A stretch of 19,977 nucleotides of DNA from an uncultured Eubacteriales bacterium (lineage in GTDB: Bacteria; Bacillota; Clostridia; Peptostreptococcales; Anaerovoracaceae): the NCBI GenBank assembly GCA_900542245.1, contig UQMQ01000029.1, positions 1 to 19,977 of the forward strand, written 5' to 3'. The position numbers and the translations under genes are program-made. A model generated the notes under the pieces. That model ran no database searches. It was not told where the DNA came from and saw nothing but the letters and a program-made list of their open reading frames with translations. Positions 6,760 to 14,781 of the stretch are shown here, piece after piece (within the stretch, counting starts at the first letter, position 1; the number at the start of each line of letters is the position of its first letter).

Positions 6760-7797
6760 ATGGAATTTAAAAAAGGTGATATTTACGGAACCCACCGTGT
6801 AATCAGCCCGAAGGGTGTGCTGCCGCAGCCGGCAGATGTTGTAGACAATACAATGGAAATTTACAATAATGAAGTACTGATCGACGTACACACATTGAAC
6901 ATCGACTCCGCGTCCTTTACGGAGATCTCCAACAGAGCGAACGGCGATGTAGAAGAAATCAAGAGAATCATCTTAGAGATCGTAAATACAACAGGTAAGC
7001 ATAAGAATCCATGGACAGGCTCCGGCGGCATGCTGATCGGCAGAGTCGCAGAGGTCGGTCCGGATTACGAAGGCGAACTGAAAAAAGGCGACAAAATCGC
7101 AACCATGGTATCCCTCTCCCTGACCCCGCTGAAGATCGATGAAATCATCGAAATCAGACCGGACATCGACCAGGTTGATATCAAAGGACAGGCAATCCTG
7201 TTCCAGTCCGGTATCTACGCGAAGTTGCCGAAGGATATCCCGCAGACGCTGGCCTTATCCGTACTGGACGTCGCGGGCGCGCCGGCACAGACCGCGAAGA
7301 TCTGTAAGCCGGGAGATACCGTTGTCGTCATGGGCGGCGGCGGCAAGTCCGGTATCCTCTGCTGCTGGCAGGCAAGAAAGCAGGTCGGCATCAACGGTAC
7401 CGTTATCTGCGTAGACGGCTTCAAGAAATCCATCAACAGAGCGATGTCCGTAAACTGCGCGGATGAATATCTGGTCGTGAATGCGACCGATGCAGTTGCG
7501 ATGTATGAAGAGATCATGGACGCGACCGAAGGTCAGCTGGCAGACGTTGTCATCAACGTTGTCAATATCCCGAACACCGAGATGTCCTCCATCATCGCCT
7601 GCAAGGACGGCGGTCTGGTATACTTCTTCTCTATGGCGACCAGCTTCACGAAAGCGGCATTGGGCGCAGAAGGCATCGGCAAGGACGTGACGATGTTAGT
7701 CGGCAACGGCTATACCAAGGGTCACTCCGAGGTTGCGCTGCAGGTGCTCAGAGAAGATGAAAGAATCAGAAACCTCTTTGCACAGCTGTACGCATAA
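6760..7797 (+). CDS. kdd: L-erythro-3,5-diaminohexanoate dehydrogenase, first copy
   Basis: Kdd oxidatively deaminates 3,5-diaminohexanoate to 3-keto-5-aminohexanoate with NAD, in the cytoplasm. The protein has 345 residues, the usual length. It starts with the family signature YGTHRVISPKGVLPQPA. The substrate half carries GKHKNPWTGSGG (79-90), then a Rossmann domain with GGGGKSG at about 192-198. Near the C-terminus are the conserved YFFSMATSFTKAALGAEG and GNGYTKGH segments. The start ATG is preceded by AAAGGAG. It is the first gene behind the sigma-54 promoter and is followed after 142 bases by a second kdd. All motifs are intact, so it is probably active. Leucine codons are mainly CTG/CTC, unlike the second copy. 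Confidence 0.93.
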   Translation: MEFKKGDIYGTHRVISPKGVLPQPADVVDNTMEIYNNEVLIDVHTLNIDSASFTEISNRANGDVEEIKRIILEIVNTTGKHKNPWTGSGGMLIGRVAEVGPDYEGELKKGDKIATMVSLSLTPLKIDEIIEIRPDIDQVDIKGQAILFQSGIYAKLPKDIPQTLALSVLDVAGAPAQTAKICKPGDTVVVMGGGGKSGILCCWQARKQVGINGTVICVDGFKKSINRAMSVNCADEYLVVNATDAVAMYEEIMDATEGQLADVVINVVNIPNTEMSSIIACKDGGLVYFFSMATSFTKAALGAEGIGKDVTMLVGNGYTKGHSEVALQVLREDERIRNLFAQLYA

Positions 7798-7939
7798 AGG
7801 AATCGTCAGGAGTTTCATAAAAAAGCATTTTGCCTATGGTAAAATCGCAAAAGATGTTATATAATTAACAGGGTAACTTATGCCTACCATCATGCGGCAT
7901 AAAGATATATTTAATTATTTTTTCGAGGAGGAACACAAA

Positions 7940-9001
7940 ATGAAAAAAGGATGCCCTTACGGAACACACCGCGTTATCTCTCCAAAGGGAGTTTTACCGC
8001 AGCCTGCAGATGTTATCGACAACAACATGGAAATCTATGATAACGAAGTTCTGATCGACGTGAAGACTTTAAACATCGACTCCGCTTCTTTCACAGAAAT
8101 CGTTAGAAGAGTATTAGACAAGAAGCCTGCAGAAGTAACAACGCAGGAAGAAATGGACAAGATCGGCGACAAGATGAAAGAGATCGTTGCACACGCCGGC
8201 AAGCACAAAAATCCGTGGACAGGTTCCGGCGGCATGCTGCTTGGTACCGTTGAAGAGATCGGACCTGCTTACCAGGGCGACTTAAAGGTTGGCGACAAGA
8301 TCGCAACATTAGTATCCCTGTCCCTGACACCGTTAAGAATCGACGAGATCGTTGCGATGAGACCGGCGATCGACCAGGTTGACATCAAGGGTAAGGCAAT
8401 CTTATTCCAGTCCGGTATCTATGGCATCATTCCGGATGATATGCCTGAAAAGACAGCATTATCCGCATTAGACGTAGCAGGTGCTCCGGCTCAGACTGCA
8501 AAATTAGTACAGTCCGGTCAGAAGGTTCTGATCATCGGCGGCGGCGGCAAGTCCGGTCTGCTGTGCTTACACGAAGCAAAGAAGAGAGCTGGCGTAACCG
8601 GTCTGGTTGTTTGCGCTGCAGGCTCCCAGAAGTCCGAGGACAGAGCAAGAGCACTCGACCTTGCTGACGAATACTTCCACATGGACGCAACCGATGCAGT
8701 TGGTTTCTACAACAAGTCCATGGAATTAACAAACGGCGAACTGTTTGACGTAGTTATCAACTGCGTATCCATCGAGAATACAGAAATGGCTTCCATCCTG
8801 TCCTGTAAGGATGACGGCGTTGTATACTTCTTCTCCATGGCGACCTCCTTCACGAAGGCTGCTCTTGGCGCAGAGGGCGTAGGCAAAGACGTAAACATGA
8901 TCATCGGCAACGGCTACACCAAGGGTCACGCTGCAATCACACTGCAGTGCTTAAGAGAGAACCCGGGTCTCAGAGCGTTATTCGAAGAAATGTACGCGTA
9001 G
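7940..9001 (+). CDS. kdd: L-erythro-3,5-diaminohexanoate dehydrogenase, second copy
   Basis: This is a second full Kdd of 353 residues with the same signatures (YGTHRVISPKGVLPQPA, GKHKNPWTGSGG, GGGGKSG, YFFSMATSFTKAALGAEG). I start it at the ATG at 7940. GAGGAG lies just upstream there, and the protein then begins MKKGCPYGTHRV, in register with the first copy. The in-frame ATG at 7880 would add 20 residues (MPTIMRHKDIF...) that have no counterpart. Compared with copy one it has about 10 extra residues near 60-80 (DKKPAEVTTQEEMDKIG region). Its codon use is distinct, with many TTA leucine codons. It is in the same direction as kamA, 88 bases downstream. Whether the two copies differ in substrate, stereochemistry or cofactor preference cannot be read from the sequence. 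Confidence 0.92.
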   Translation: MKKGCPYGTHRVISPKGVLPQPADVIDNNMEIYDNEVLIDVKTLNIDSASFTEIVRRVLDKKPAEVTTQEEMDKIGDKMKEIVAHAGKHKNPWTGSGGMLLGTVEEIGPAYQGDLKVGDKIATLVSLSLTPLRIDEIVAMRPAIDQVDIKGKAILFQSGIYGIIPDDMPEKTALSALDVAGAPAQTAKLVQSGQKVLIIGGGGKSGLLCLHEAKKRAGVTGLVVCAAGSQKSEDRARALDLADEYFHMDATDAVGFYNKSMELTNGELFDVVINCVSIENTEMASILSCKDDGVVYFFSMATSFTKAALGAEGVGKDVNMIIGNGYTKGHAAITLQCLRENPGLRALFEEMYA

Positions 9002-9016
9002 TCTAAGGACTATGTG

Positions 9017-9049
9017 TTCCGCGCGCCGCCTGTCACGCGGCGCGCGGAA
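9017..9049 (+). other. Strong hairpin without T-tract between kdd and kamA
   Basis: A perfect 13-bp GC-rich stem (TTCCGCGCGCCGC at 9017-9029, complement at 9037-9049) closes a 7-base loop. It is followed by AATTGAC, not a T-run, so it is not a standard terminator. It may protect the 3' end of the kdd message or be a processing site. Confidence 0.7.
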
Positions 9050-9089
9050 AATTGACTCTCACAATGAAATTTTAAGGAGAATTTAAAAA

Positions 9090-10349
9090 ATGGCAATTAG
9101 AAATTGGAAAGACATTCCTCTGTTCAAGGATGTCACTGACGAACAGTGGAACGACTGGCATTGGCAGGTTGCAAACAGACTGTCAACGGTTGAAGAAATC
9201 GCACAGGTTGTAAACCTGACAGAAAAAGAAAAGGAAGACATCGAAAAGGTTATGGGCGGCTTCCGTGTAGGTATCACCCCTTACTACGCTTCCCTGATGG
9301 ATCCGGACGATCCGAGAGATCCGGTTAGAATGCAGGCTGTTCCGACTCTGCTCGAAATGCACAGATCCGAAGCAGATGATATGGACCCGCTGCACGAAGA
9401 TGCTGACTCCCCGGCTCCTGGTCTGACCCACAGATATCCGGACAGAGTGCTTTTCCTGATCACTGACCAGTGCTCCATGTACTGCAGACACTGCACCAGA
9501 AGAAGACTGGCAGGCGAAACTGACGGCGCAAGATCCAGAGAAGATATCGATGCATGTATCGAATACATCAGAAAGACACCGCAGGTTCGTGACGTACTGC
9601 TTTCCGGCGGTGACGCACTCTGCGTAGAAGACGAGACTCTGGAATACATCATCAGCGAGCTGAGAAAGATCGATCACGTAGAGATCGTAAGACTTGGTTC
9701 CAGAACACCGGTCGTTATGCCGATGAGAATCACAGACGATCTGGTAAACATGCTGAAGAAGTATCACCCGATCTGGCTGAATACACACTTCAACCACCCG
9801 AAGGAACTGACTCCGACTGCAGCGGAAGCTTTGAGAAAGCTTGCTGACGCGGGTATCCCTCTGGGCAACCAGTCCGTACTGCTTCGCGGCGTCAACGACT
9901 GCAAGCACATCATGAGAGAACTGGTACAGCTGCTCTGCAAGAACAGAGTCAGACCGTACTACATCTACATCTGCGACCTTTCCATGGGTATCGAACACTT
10001 CAGAACTCCGGTTTCCAAGGGTATCGAGATCATCGAAGGTTTAAGAGGACATACCTCCGGCTACGCTGTGCCGACCTTCGTTGTTGACGCTCCTGGTGGC
10101 GGCGGTAAGACGCCGGTAATGCCGCAGTACGTAATTTCTCAGACGCCGCACAAGGTAATTCTGAGAAACTACGAAGGTATCATCACGACTTACACCGAGC
10201 CAAGCCTTCCGGATCTTCCTTGCAACTGCGATTACTGCACAGGCAAGAAGACCTACAAGTACGAGGGTGTTTCCGCTCTGGGTGAAGGTCCTGAGATCAA
10301 GACGATCGAGCCTGCACATCTTGCAAGACACGAAAGAAACAAACACTAA
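9090..10349 (+). CDS. kamA: L-lysine 2,3-aminomutase
   Basis: This radical SAM, PLP-dependent enzyme converts L-lysine to L-beta-lysine, the first step of the pathway. The protein has 419 residues, against 416 in the Clostridium subterminale enzyme. All key residues are present with a constant offset of three: the Fe-S cluster CSMYCRHC (Cys128, 132, 135), the PLP lysine in PGGGGK (Lys340), the substrate-binding aspartates in CDLS and VVDAP (Asp296, Asp333), and the zinc cysteines (Cys271, 378, 380, 383). The start has AAGGAG upstream. The KamDE neighbourhood points to fermentation, not to the acetyl-beta-lysine osmolyte route. Arginine is coded mostly by AGA, as in the other catalytic genes here, which suggests high expression. 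Hairpins without T-tracts lie on both sides of the gene. Confidence 0.97.
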   Translation: MAIRNWKDIPLFKDVTDEQWNDWHWQVANRLSTVEEIAQVVNLTEKEKEDIEKVMGGFRVGITPYYASLMDPDDPRDPVRMQAVPTLLEMHRSEADDMDPLHEDADSPAPGLTHRYPDRVLFLITDQCSMYCRHCTRRRLAGETDGARSREDIDACIEYIRKTPQVRDVLLSGGDALCVEDETLEYIISELRKIDHVEIVRLGSRTPVVMPMRITDDLVNMLKKYHPIWLNTHFNHPKELTPTAAEALRKLADAGIPLGNQSVLLRGVNDCKHIMRELVQLLCKNRVRPYYIYICDLSMGIEHFRTPVSKGIEIIEGLRGHTSGYAVPTFVVDAPGGGGKTPVMPQYVISQTPHKVILRNYEGIITTYTEPSLPDLPCNCDYCTGKKTYKYEGVSALGEGPEIKTIEPAHLARHERNKH

Positions 10350-10363
10350 AATACAATGTTCAT

Positions 10364-10391
10364 CCATAGGGAGGCCTCTGTCTCCCTATGG
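10364..10391 (+). other. Hairpin without T-tract between kamA and kamB
   Basis: A perfect 10-bp stem, CCATAGGGAG at 10364-10373 with CTCCCTATGG at 10382-10391, closes an 8-base loop. No T-run follows. It could lower expression of kamB and kamC relative to kamA or protect the kamA message. Confidence 0.65.
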
Positions 10392-10413
10392 GTGTGCTAA
10401 AAGGAAATACAAC

Positions 10414-11433
10414 ATGGGTTTACTGCACGATTTATCAACCAAATACAAGACCTTGTCGATTGTCGGCATGGCGAAAAACGCCGGTAAGACGACAGCGCTC
10501 AACTATCTGATCGAGGAGGCTATCGACGAGGGTATCACGCTCGGCATCACATCTACGGGCAGAGACGGGGAAACACAGGACTTGGTAACCGGAACAGAAA
10601 AACCGCGCGTGTACATGGAGGAAGGCATGCTGGCTGCGGTGCCGTCCCTGCTTTACGATCTGGCAGACGCAGGTCTTGAAGTGCTGAAAAAAACAAAATA
10701 TTCGACAGCCATCGGAGAACTTCTCATTTGCAGAGTCAGAGACGCCGGCTATGTACAGATCGCCGGACCGGTCATCAACGCGGAGCAGAAGCTGCTTTGT
10801 CGGGACATGCTTGCGCTGGGCTGTGAACTGATTCTGATCGACGGTGCGATCGACCGTAAAACCATCGCGTCACCGGATACCTCCGACGCGATCATACTAT
10901 CTACCGGAGCCGTACTTTCCCGCAAATTAAACAAAGTGGTGGAAGAAACGGCGCACATCGTGAATCTGTACAGAACGCCGCAATTGGAAGAAGGCGTGTA
11001 CAGAGATGCAATTATCCAAAATAACTTCGACGATAAGATTATGCTTGTCAACGCAGACGGGACTGTCCGCAAGCTGGACCTGGTGACAGGGCTGGGCGCG
11101 GCAAAGGAGATCAACGGCGCGATTGACGAGGATACCAGATACATATATATACCGGGGGCATTTACCAACAGTGTCATTTCGGACATCAGCCTCCGCAATC
11201 TGAAGCAGGTACAGTTTGTGCTCAAGGATCCGACCAAGATCTTTGTCAACGCCATGGACTGGGGCATCTTCCGCAAGAAGGGCTTCCGCGTCAGCGTGCT
11301 CAAAAATATTGAAATCGCCGCGATTACGGTCAACCCATGGGCGCCGGCAGGCTATACCTTTGACAACCGGCTGCTGCTTTCGGAAATGCAGAAGGCGATA
11401 CCGGATATTCCGATTATTGATGTAAGGATGTAA
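10414..11433 (+). CDS. kamB: KamB, P-loop protein of lysine fermentation clusters
   Basis: This protein of 339 residues matches the KamB proteins that accompany beta-lysine 5,6-aminomutase in lysine fermentation clusters. Their biochemical role is not established, to my knowledge. Residues 15-27 (IVGMAKNAGKTT) form a P-loop-like motif that is one residue longer than the classic spacing, so it should bind a nucleotide. A segment LILIDGAIDRKT at mid-protein resembles a Walker B or switch region. There is no signal peptide and no membrane segment. I start at the ATG at 10414, with AAGGA upstream. The longer open frame from 10267 would overlap the end of kamA. It lies 5 bases before kamC, so the two are co-translated and probably act together. 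Codons are richer in CGC/CGG than in kamA or kdd, in line with lower expression. A chaperone or reactivase role for KamDE is a hypothesis. Confidence 0.85.
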   Translation: MGLLHDLSTKYKTLSIVGMAKNAGKTTALNYLIEEAIDEGITLGITSTGRDGETQDLVTGTEKPRVYMEEGMLAAVPSLLYDLADAGLEVLKKTKYSTAIGELLICRVRDAGYVQIAGPVINAEQKLLCRDMLALGCELILIDGAIDRKTIASPDTSDAIILSTGAVLSRKLNKVVEETAHIVNLYRTPQLEEGVYRDAIIQNNFDDKIMLVNADGTVRKLDLVTGLGAAKEINGAIDEDTRYIYIPGAFTNSVISDISLRNLKQVQFVLKDPTKIFVNAMDWGIFRKKGFRVSVLKNIEIAAITVNPWAPAGYTFDNRLLLSEMQKAIPDIPIIDVRM

Positions 11434-11438
11434 AAGCT

Positions 11439-13202
11439 ATGATACAGGGCAAAAACAGACGACTGGCGAATGTCAAGACAAGGCGGGAGACCGGACTGGA
11501 TTATGTCATGTTCAGCCTTGACCTGAACACGCCGTTCGGCAAGAAACAATTGAAAGAAGTCCGTCCCTACTATCCGGGCGAGGAAGCAGAGCTGCGTGAC
11601 GAGCTGGATCGCGTGGAGCAGATGATCGCTTTCGTAAAACAGAACCAGATACTCACCGATAAGATTCAAGAGGTCTTTATGGAAGTGAAGGACGCGACGC
11701 TGACGATCGAGCGCAGCGGCTCGGTAACACTCTCGACGGTGGAATTGTTCGAAATCAAAACGCTGCTTTTGCAGATGCGCCAGCTGCGCAAGCTGACGAT
11801 GGAGCATGAGATTGGCGATTATCAAAGTGCGCATTGCTGCTGTGCGGCTGAGACGTCTGCGGACAGTGCCGCAAGCGAAGCGCGGGCGGCAGATGTGCCT
11901 GCGGCGCGCGCGGAAGGAGAAGCAGCGGTCGATACGGTGCCGGAGGAATATTTCCTTGCAGATACCGAGGCGCTGCTCGACGAACTCGACCCGCGTCGGG
12001 ATCGCATGAACACTTTCTACATCTACAACGAATTCAGTCCGCTTCTCGAAGAATACCGGACGAAGAAAAAAGAATATGAGCAGCAGATCCGCAGAGAGCA
12101 AAAACAGGCTCGCGAGGAGCTGCGAAAAAAATACGGCGTGCAGCTGACGCCGAAATTCGACATCGTGGTCGCCAAATCCCACCCGGATTTCGAGATGATT
12201 CAATCGCTTGAAGAACTCGAAATGACGGATCAGGACTATATGAGCGTGACGCTGCAGCTCAAGCCGACGGAGAAGATCTACGAATTCGTGCAGGCGGCAG
12301 AGGAGCTCAATGCCGAGATCGAGCAGGAAGAGGAACGCGTGAGAGAGCTGCTTTCCCGCAAGATCGCAGAGAAAGAAGCGGTGCTTCTCGCAAACTGCGA
12401 GAAGATGGGGGCGCTGGATCTGGCGCTGGCCAGAGCCATCTACGCGATCAAACACGACCTGACGAAACCGGAGATCACCGAAGAACACGTGATTGCTTTC
12501 AAAGATGGTCGCAATCTGCAGGTGGAGGACATCATTCGCGAGAAGGGCAAGACCTATTGTCCGATCTCGCTGTCGCTGGCGGACGGCGTGACGATGATCA
12601 CCGGCGCCAATATGGGCGGCAAGACGATCTCTCTGAAGCTGGCAGGGCAGATTCCGATTTTGGCACAGTATGGATTCTTTGTTCCGGCAAAGCACGCAAA
12701 AATCGGTCTTTCCAACTACATGCAGATTCTCATCGGCGACTCGCAGTCTGTCGAGCGCGGACTTTCCAGCTTCGGCTCGGAGATGGAGGAGCTCAAGGAG
12801 ATTCTGGACAAGGGGCAGGAGCGCAGTCTGATTCTCATCGATGAGATCGCTTCCGGCACCAACCCGACCGAGGGTACGGCACTGACCAAGAGTCTGGTCG
12901 ATTACCTGATTGAAAAACCGTATATTTCCTTGATTACGACGCATTTTGAGTCTGTGACCGAGCGGGAGGATATTGTGAATATGCAGGTCCGCGGGCTTGC
13001 TGACTGCAACTTCACGCTGCTCAACCGCGAGATTCAGCACGCGAACCGCCGTGACAGGATTAATATTATATCCAAATATATGGACTACCGTCTGTATAGA
13101 GTAGATAGCGAAGCACAAGTTCCAAAGGAAGCTCTCAGCATTGCTGCCATGTTAGGAATTAACAAGGAGATTATTGAGGGAGCGAAAAAATATATGAAAT
13201 AA
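11439..13202 (+). CDS. kamC: KamC, MutS domain V-like ATPase
   Basis: This protein of 587 residues has the C-terminal ATPase core of the MutS family: Walker A GANMGGKT at about 389-396, the ABC-type signature SSFGSEM near 443 and Walker B LILIDEIASG near 464. The N-terminal half is charged and helical (coiled-coil-like at about 195-225 and 290-330) and lacks the mismatch-recognition domain, so it is not a DNA repair protein of the MutS1 type. An alanine-rich low-complexity stretch at 131-168 contains three consecutive cysteines (133-135), and may be a poorly conserved linker. It sits 5 bases after kamB and 11 bases before kamD. MutS-like partners are a regular part of B12 aminomutase clusters. 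A role in assembling or reactivating KamDE is inferred from context only. Confidence 0.88.
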   Translation: MIQGKNRRLANVKTRRETGLDYVMFSLDLNTPFGKKQLKEVRPYYPGEEAELRDELDRVEQMIAFVKQNQILTDKIQEVFMEVKDATLTIERSGSVTLSTVELFEIKTLLLQMRQLRKLTMEHEIGDYQSAHCCCAAETSADSAASEARAADVPAARAEGEAAVDTVPEEYFLADTEALLDELDPRRDRMNTFYIYNEFSPLLEEYRTKKKEYEQQIRREQKQAREELRKKYGVQLTPKFDIVVAKSHPDFEMIQSLEELEMTDQDYMSVTLQLKPTEKIYEFVQAAEELNAEIEQEEERVRELLSRKIAEKEAVLLANCEKMGALDLALARAIYAIKHDLTKPEITEEHVIAFKDGRNLQVEDIIREKGKTYCPISLSLADGVTMITGANMGGKTISLKLAGQIPILAQYGFFVPAKHAKIGLSNYMQILIGDSQSVERGLSSFGSEMEELKEILDKGQERSLILIDEIASGTNPTEGTALTKSLVDYLIEKPYISLITTHFESVTEREDIVNMQVRGLADCNFTLLNREIQHANRRDRINIISKYMDYRLYRVDSEAQVPKEALSIAAMLGINKEIIEGAKKYMK

Positions 13203-13213
13203 GGAGAAAAAGG

Positions 13214-14767
13214 ATGAAAAGCAAACTGAACATTGACCCAAAAGTTGTTGACAGCGCGCGCCAGCATGCCGCGAATATCGCGCATGATATGCAGGACTTT
13301 ATCGATCGCCATACGACGGTATCGACAGAGCGTACGATTGTGAGACTTTTGGGAATCGACGGTGTCGATGAACTCGAGACACCGCTTCCAAACGTGATCG
13401 TAGACCATATCAAAGATGCGGGCGCCCTGCCGACAGGTGCGGCGTATTGGATCGGCAACGCCATCGTGCAGACCGGCAAAGAGCCGCAGGAGATCGCGGA
13501 GGAAGTTGCTGCGGGCAAGCTGGAGCTGACCAAGCTTCCGACCTGCACACAGGCAGAGGCTGCAGAGGCAATCAAGCCGGCAATCAAAAAAACCTTTGAA
13601 AAAATCGATATGCAGAAGGCAAAACGTCAGGAGTATCTGGATACCATCGGCGAAGGTCCGGAGCCATACATCTACGTTATCGTAGCAACCGGTAATATCT
13701 ACGAGGACGTGATCCAGGCACAGGCTGCGGCAAGACAGGGTGCGGACATCATCGCGGTAATCAGAACCACTGCACAGTCCCTGCTTGACTATGTACCTTA
13801 CGGTCCGACAACTGAGGGCTTCGGCGGTACATACGCAACACAGGAAAACTTCCGCATCATGAGAAAAGCGCTCGACGAGGTTGGCGAAGAGGTAGGCAGA
13901 TACATCAGATTATGTAACTACTCCTCCGGTATGTGTATGCCGGAAATCGCAGCGATGGGCGCGCTCGAAAGACTCGACGTAATGCTCAATGACGCGATCT
14001 ACGGTATCCTGTTCCGTGATATCAATATGCAGAGAACGCTGGTTGACCAGTTCATGTCCAGAGTCATCATCGGCTACTGCGGCATCATCTTCAACTCCGG
14101 TGAAGATAACTACCTGACGACAGACGACGCGATCGAAGCGGCACATACCGTAACTGCTTCCCAGTTCATCAACGAACAGTTCGCGGTACTGGCGAACATT
14201 CCGGAGAATCAGATGGGTCTCGGTCACGCCTTCGAAATGGATCCGAACACCGAAGACGGTTTCCTGCTCGAATTATCGCAGGCACAGATGGCAAGAGAAA
14301 TCTTCCCGAACGCAAGATTAAAATACATGCCGCCGACAAAGTTCATGACCGGCAACATTTTCAGAGGACATCTGCAGGATGCGCTGTTCAATCTGGTAAC
14401 TGTATGGACACACCAGTCCCTGCTGCTGACCGGTATGCTGACAGAAGCGATCCACACACCGCTGATGCAGGACAGATACCTCGCGATCGAAAACGCGAAG
14501 TACATCTTCAATAACTGCAGACATCTCGGCGATGAAGTAGAGTTCAAGAAGGACGGTATCATTCAGAAGAGAGCACAGGAAGTTCTGGGCAAAGCTGACG
14601 ATCTGCTGGCACAGGTTGAAAAGGAAGGTCTCTTCTCCACCATCGAAAAAGGTATTTTCGGCGGCGTAAAGCGTCCGTTTGACGGTGGTCACGGTCTGGA
14701 AGGCGTTTGCACCAAGGGTGAAAACTACTTCAATCCGTTCATCGAATTGTTTATGGATCACGAATAG
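13214..14767 (+). CDS. kamD: Beta-lysine 5,6-aminomutase, alpha subunit
   Basis: With KamE this subunit forms the adenosylcobalamin- and PLP-dependent mutase that turns L-beta-lysine into 3,5-diaminohexanoate. KamD provides the TIM-barrel domain that holds PLP and the substrate. The 517-residue length matches the family, and the sequence is typical throughout (PTGAAYWIGNAIVQTG, YGPTTEGFGGTYATQENFR, SSGMCMPEIAAMGALERLD). The start has AAGGAG upstream. It is 14 bases before kamE, as expected for subunits made together. The gene needs B12, which connects it with the cobalamin riboswitch at the right end of the window, although no riboswitch precedes this operon. The 5' third uses CGC arginine codons, while the rest uses AGA almost only. 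Confidence 0.96.
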   Translation: MKSKLNIDPKVVDSARQHAANIAHDMQDFIDRHTTVSTERTIVRLLGIDGVDELETPLPNVIVDHIKDAGALPTGAAYWIGNAIVQTGKEPQEIAEEVAAGKLELTKLPTCTQAEAAEAIKPAIKKTFEKIDMQKAKRQEYLDTIGEGPEPYIYVIVATGNIYEDVIQAQAAARQGADIIAVIRTTAQSLLDYVPYGPTTEGFGGTYATQENFRIMRKALDEVGEEVGRYIRLCNYSSGMCMPEIAAMGALERLDVMLNDAIYGILFRDINMQRTLVDQFMSRVIIGYCGIIFNSGEDNYLTTDDAIEAAHTVTASQFINEQFAVLANIPENQMGLGHAFEMDPNTEDGFLLELSQAQMAREIFPNARLKYMPPTKFMTGNIFRGHLQDALFNLVTVWTHQSLLLTGMLTEAIHTPLMQDRYLAIENAKYIFNNCRHLGDEVEFKKDGIIQKRAQEVLGKADDLLAQVEKEGLFSTIEKGIFGGVKRPFDGGHGLEGVCTKGENYFNPFIELFMDHE

Positions 14768-14781
14768 GGAGGTGCGCAGCA

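Noticed and set aside
7824..7866. Possible internal promoter or terminator between the two kdd genes (GCATTTTGCC...GGTAAAATCGC hairpin, TATAAT at 7860-7865)
   Set aside because: The hairpin is bulged and has no T-run, and no -35 element lies at a proper distance from the TATAAT. Not strong enough to call.
7880..7939. Upstream in-frame ATG that would lengthen the second kdd by 20 residues
   Set aside because: The extension has no match in the first copy, and GAGGAG lies just before the ATG at 7940.
9001..9089. Search for a further sigma-54 promoter directly upstream of kamA
   Set aside because: No GG-N10-GC match with consensus flanks was found; only the hairpin is present.
9183..9998. A 271-residue minus-strand open frame inside kamA
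   Set aside because: Antisense shadow of kamA; every catalytic motif lies in the plus-strand frame.
10267..10413. Longer start for kamB inside the end of kamA
   Set aside because: It would overlap kamA by 83 bases and run through the intergenic hairpin. The ATG at 10414 has a ribosome binding site and begins the conserved protein.
11352..13118. A 588-residue open frame on the minus strand, nearly as long as kamC itself
   Set aside because: It is the antisense shadow of kamC. Its composition (rich in Arg, His, Leu, Gln with no domain) is typical of reversed GC-rich codons, and it lacks a ribosome binding site.
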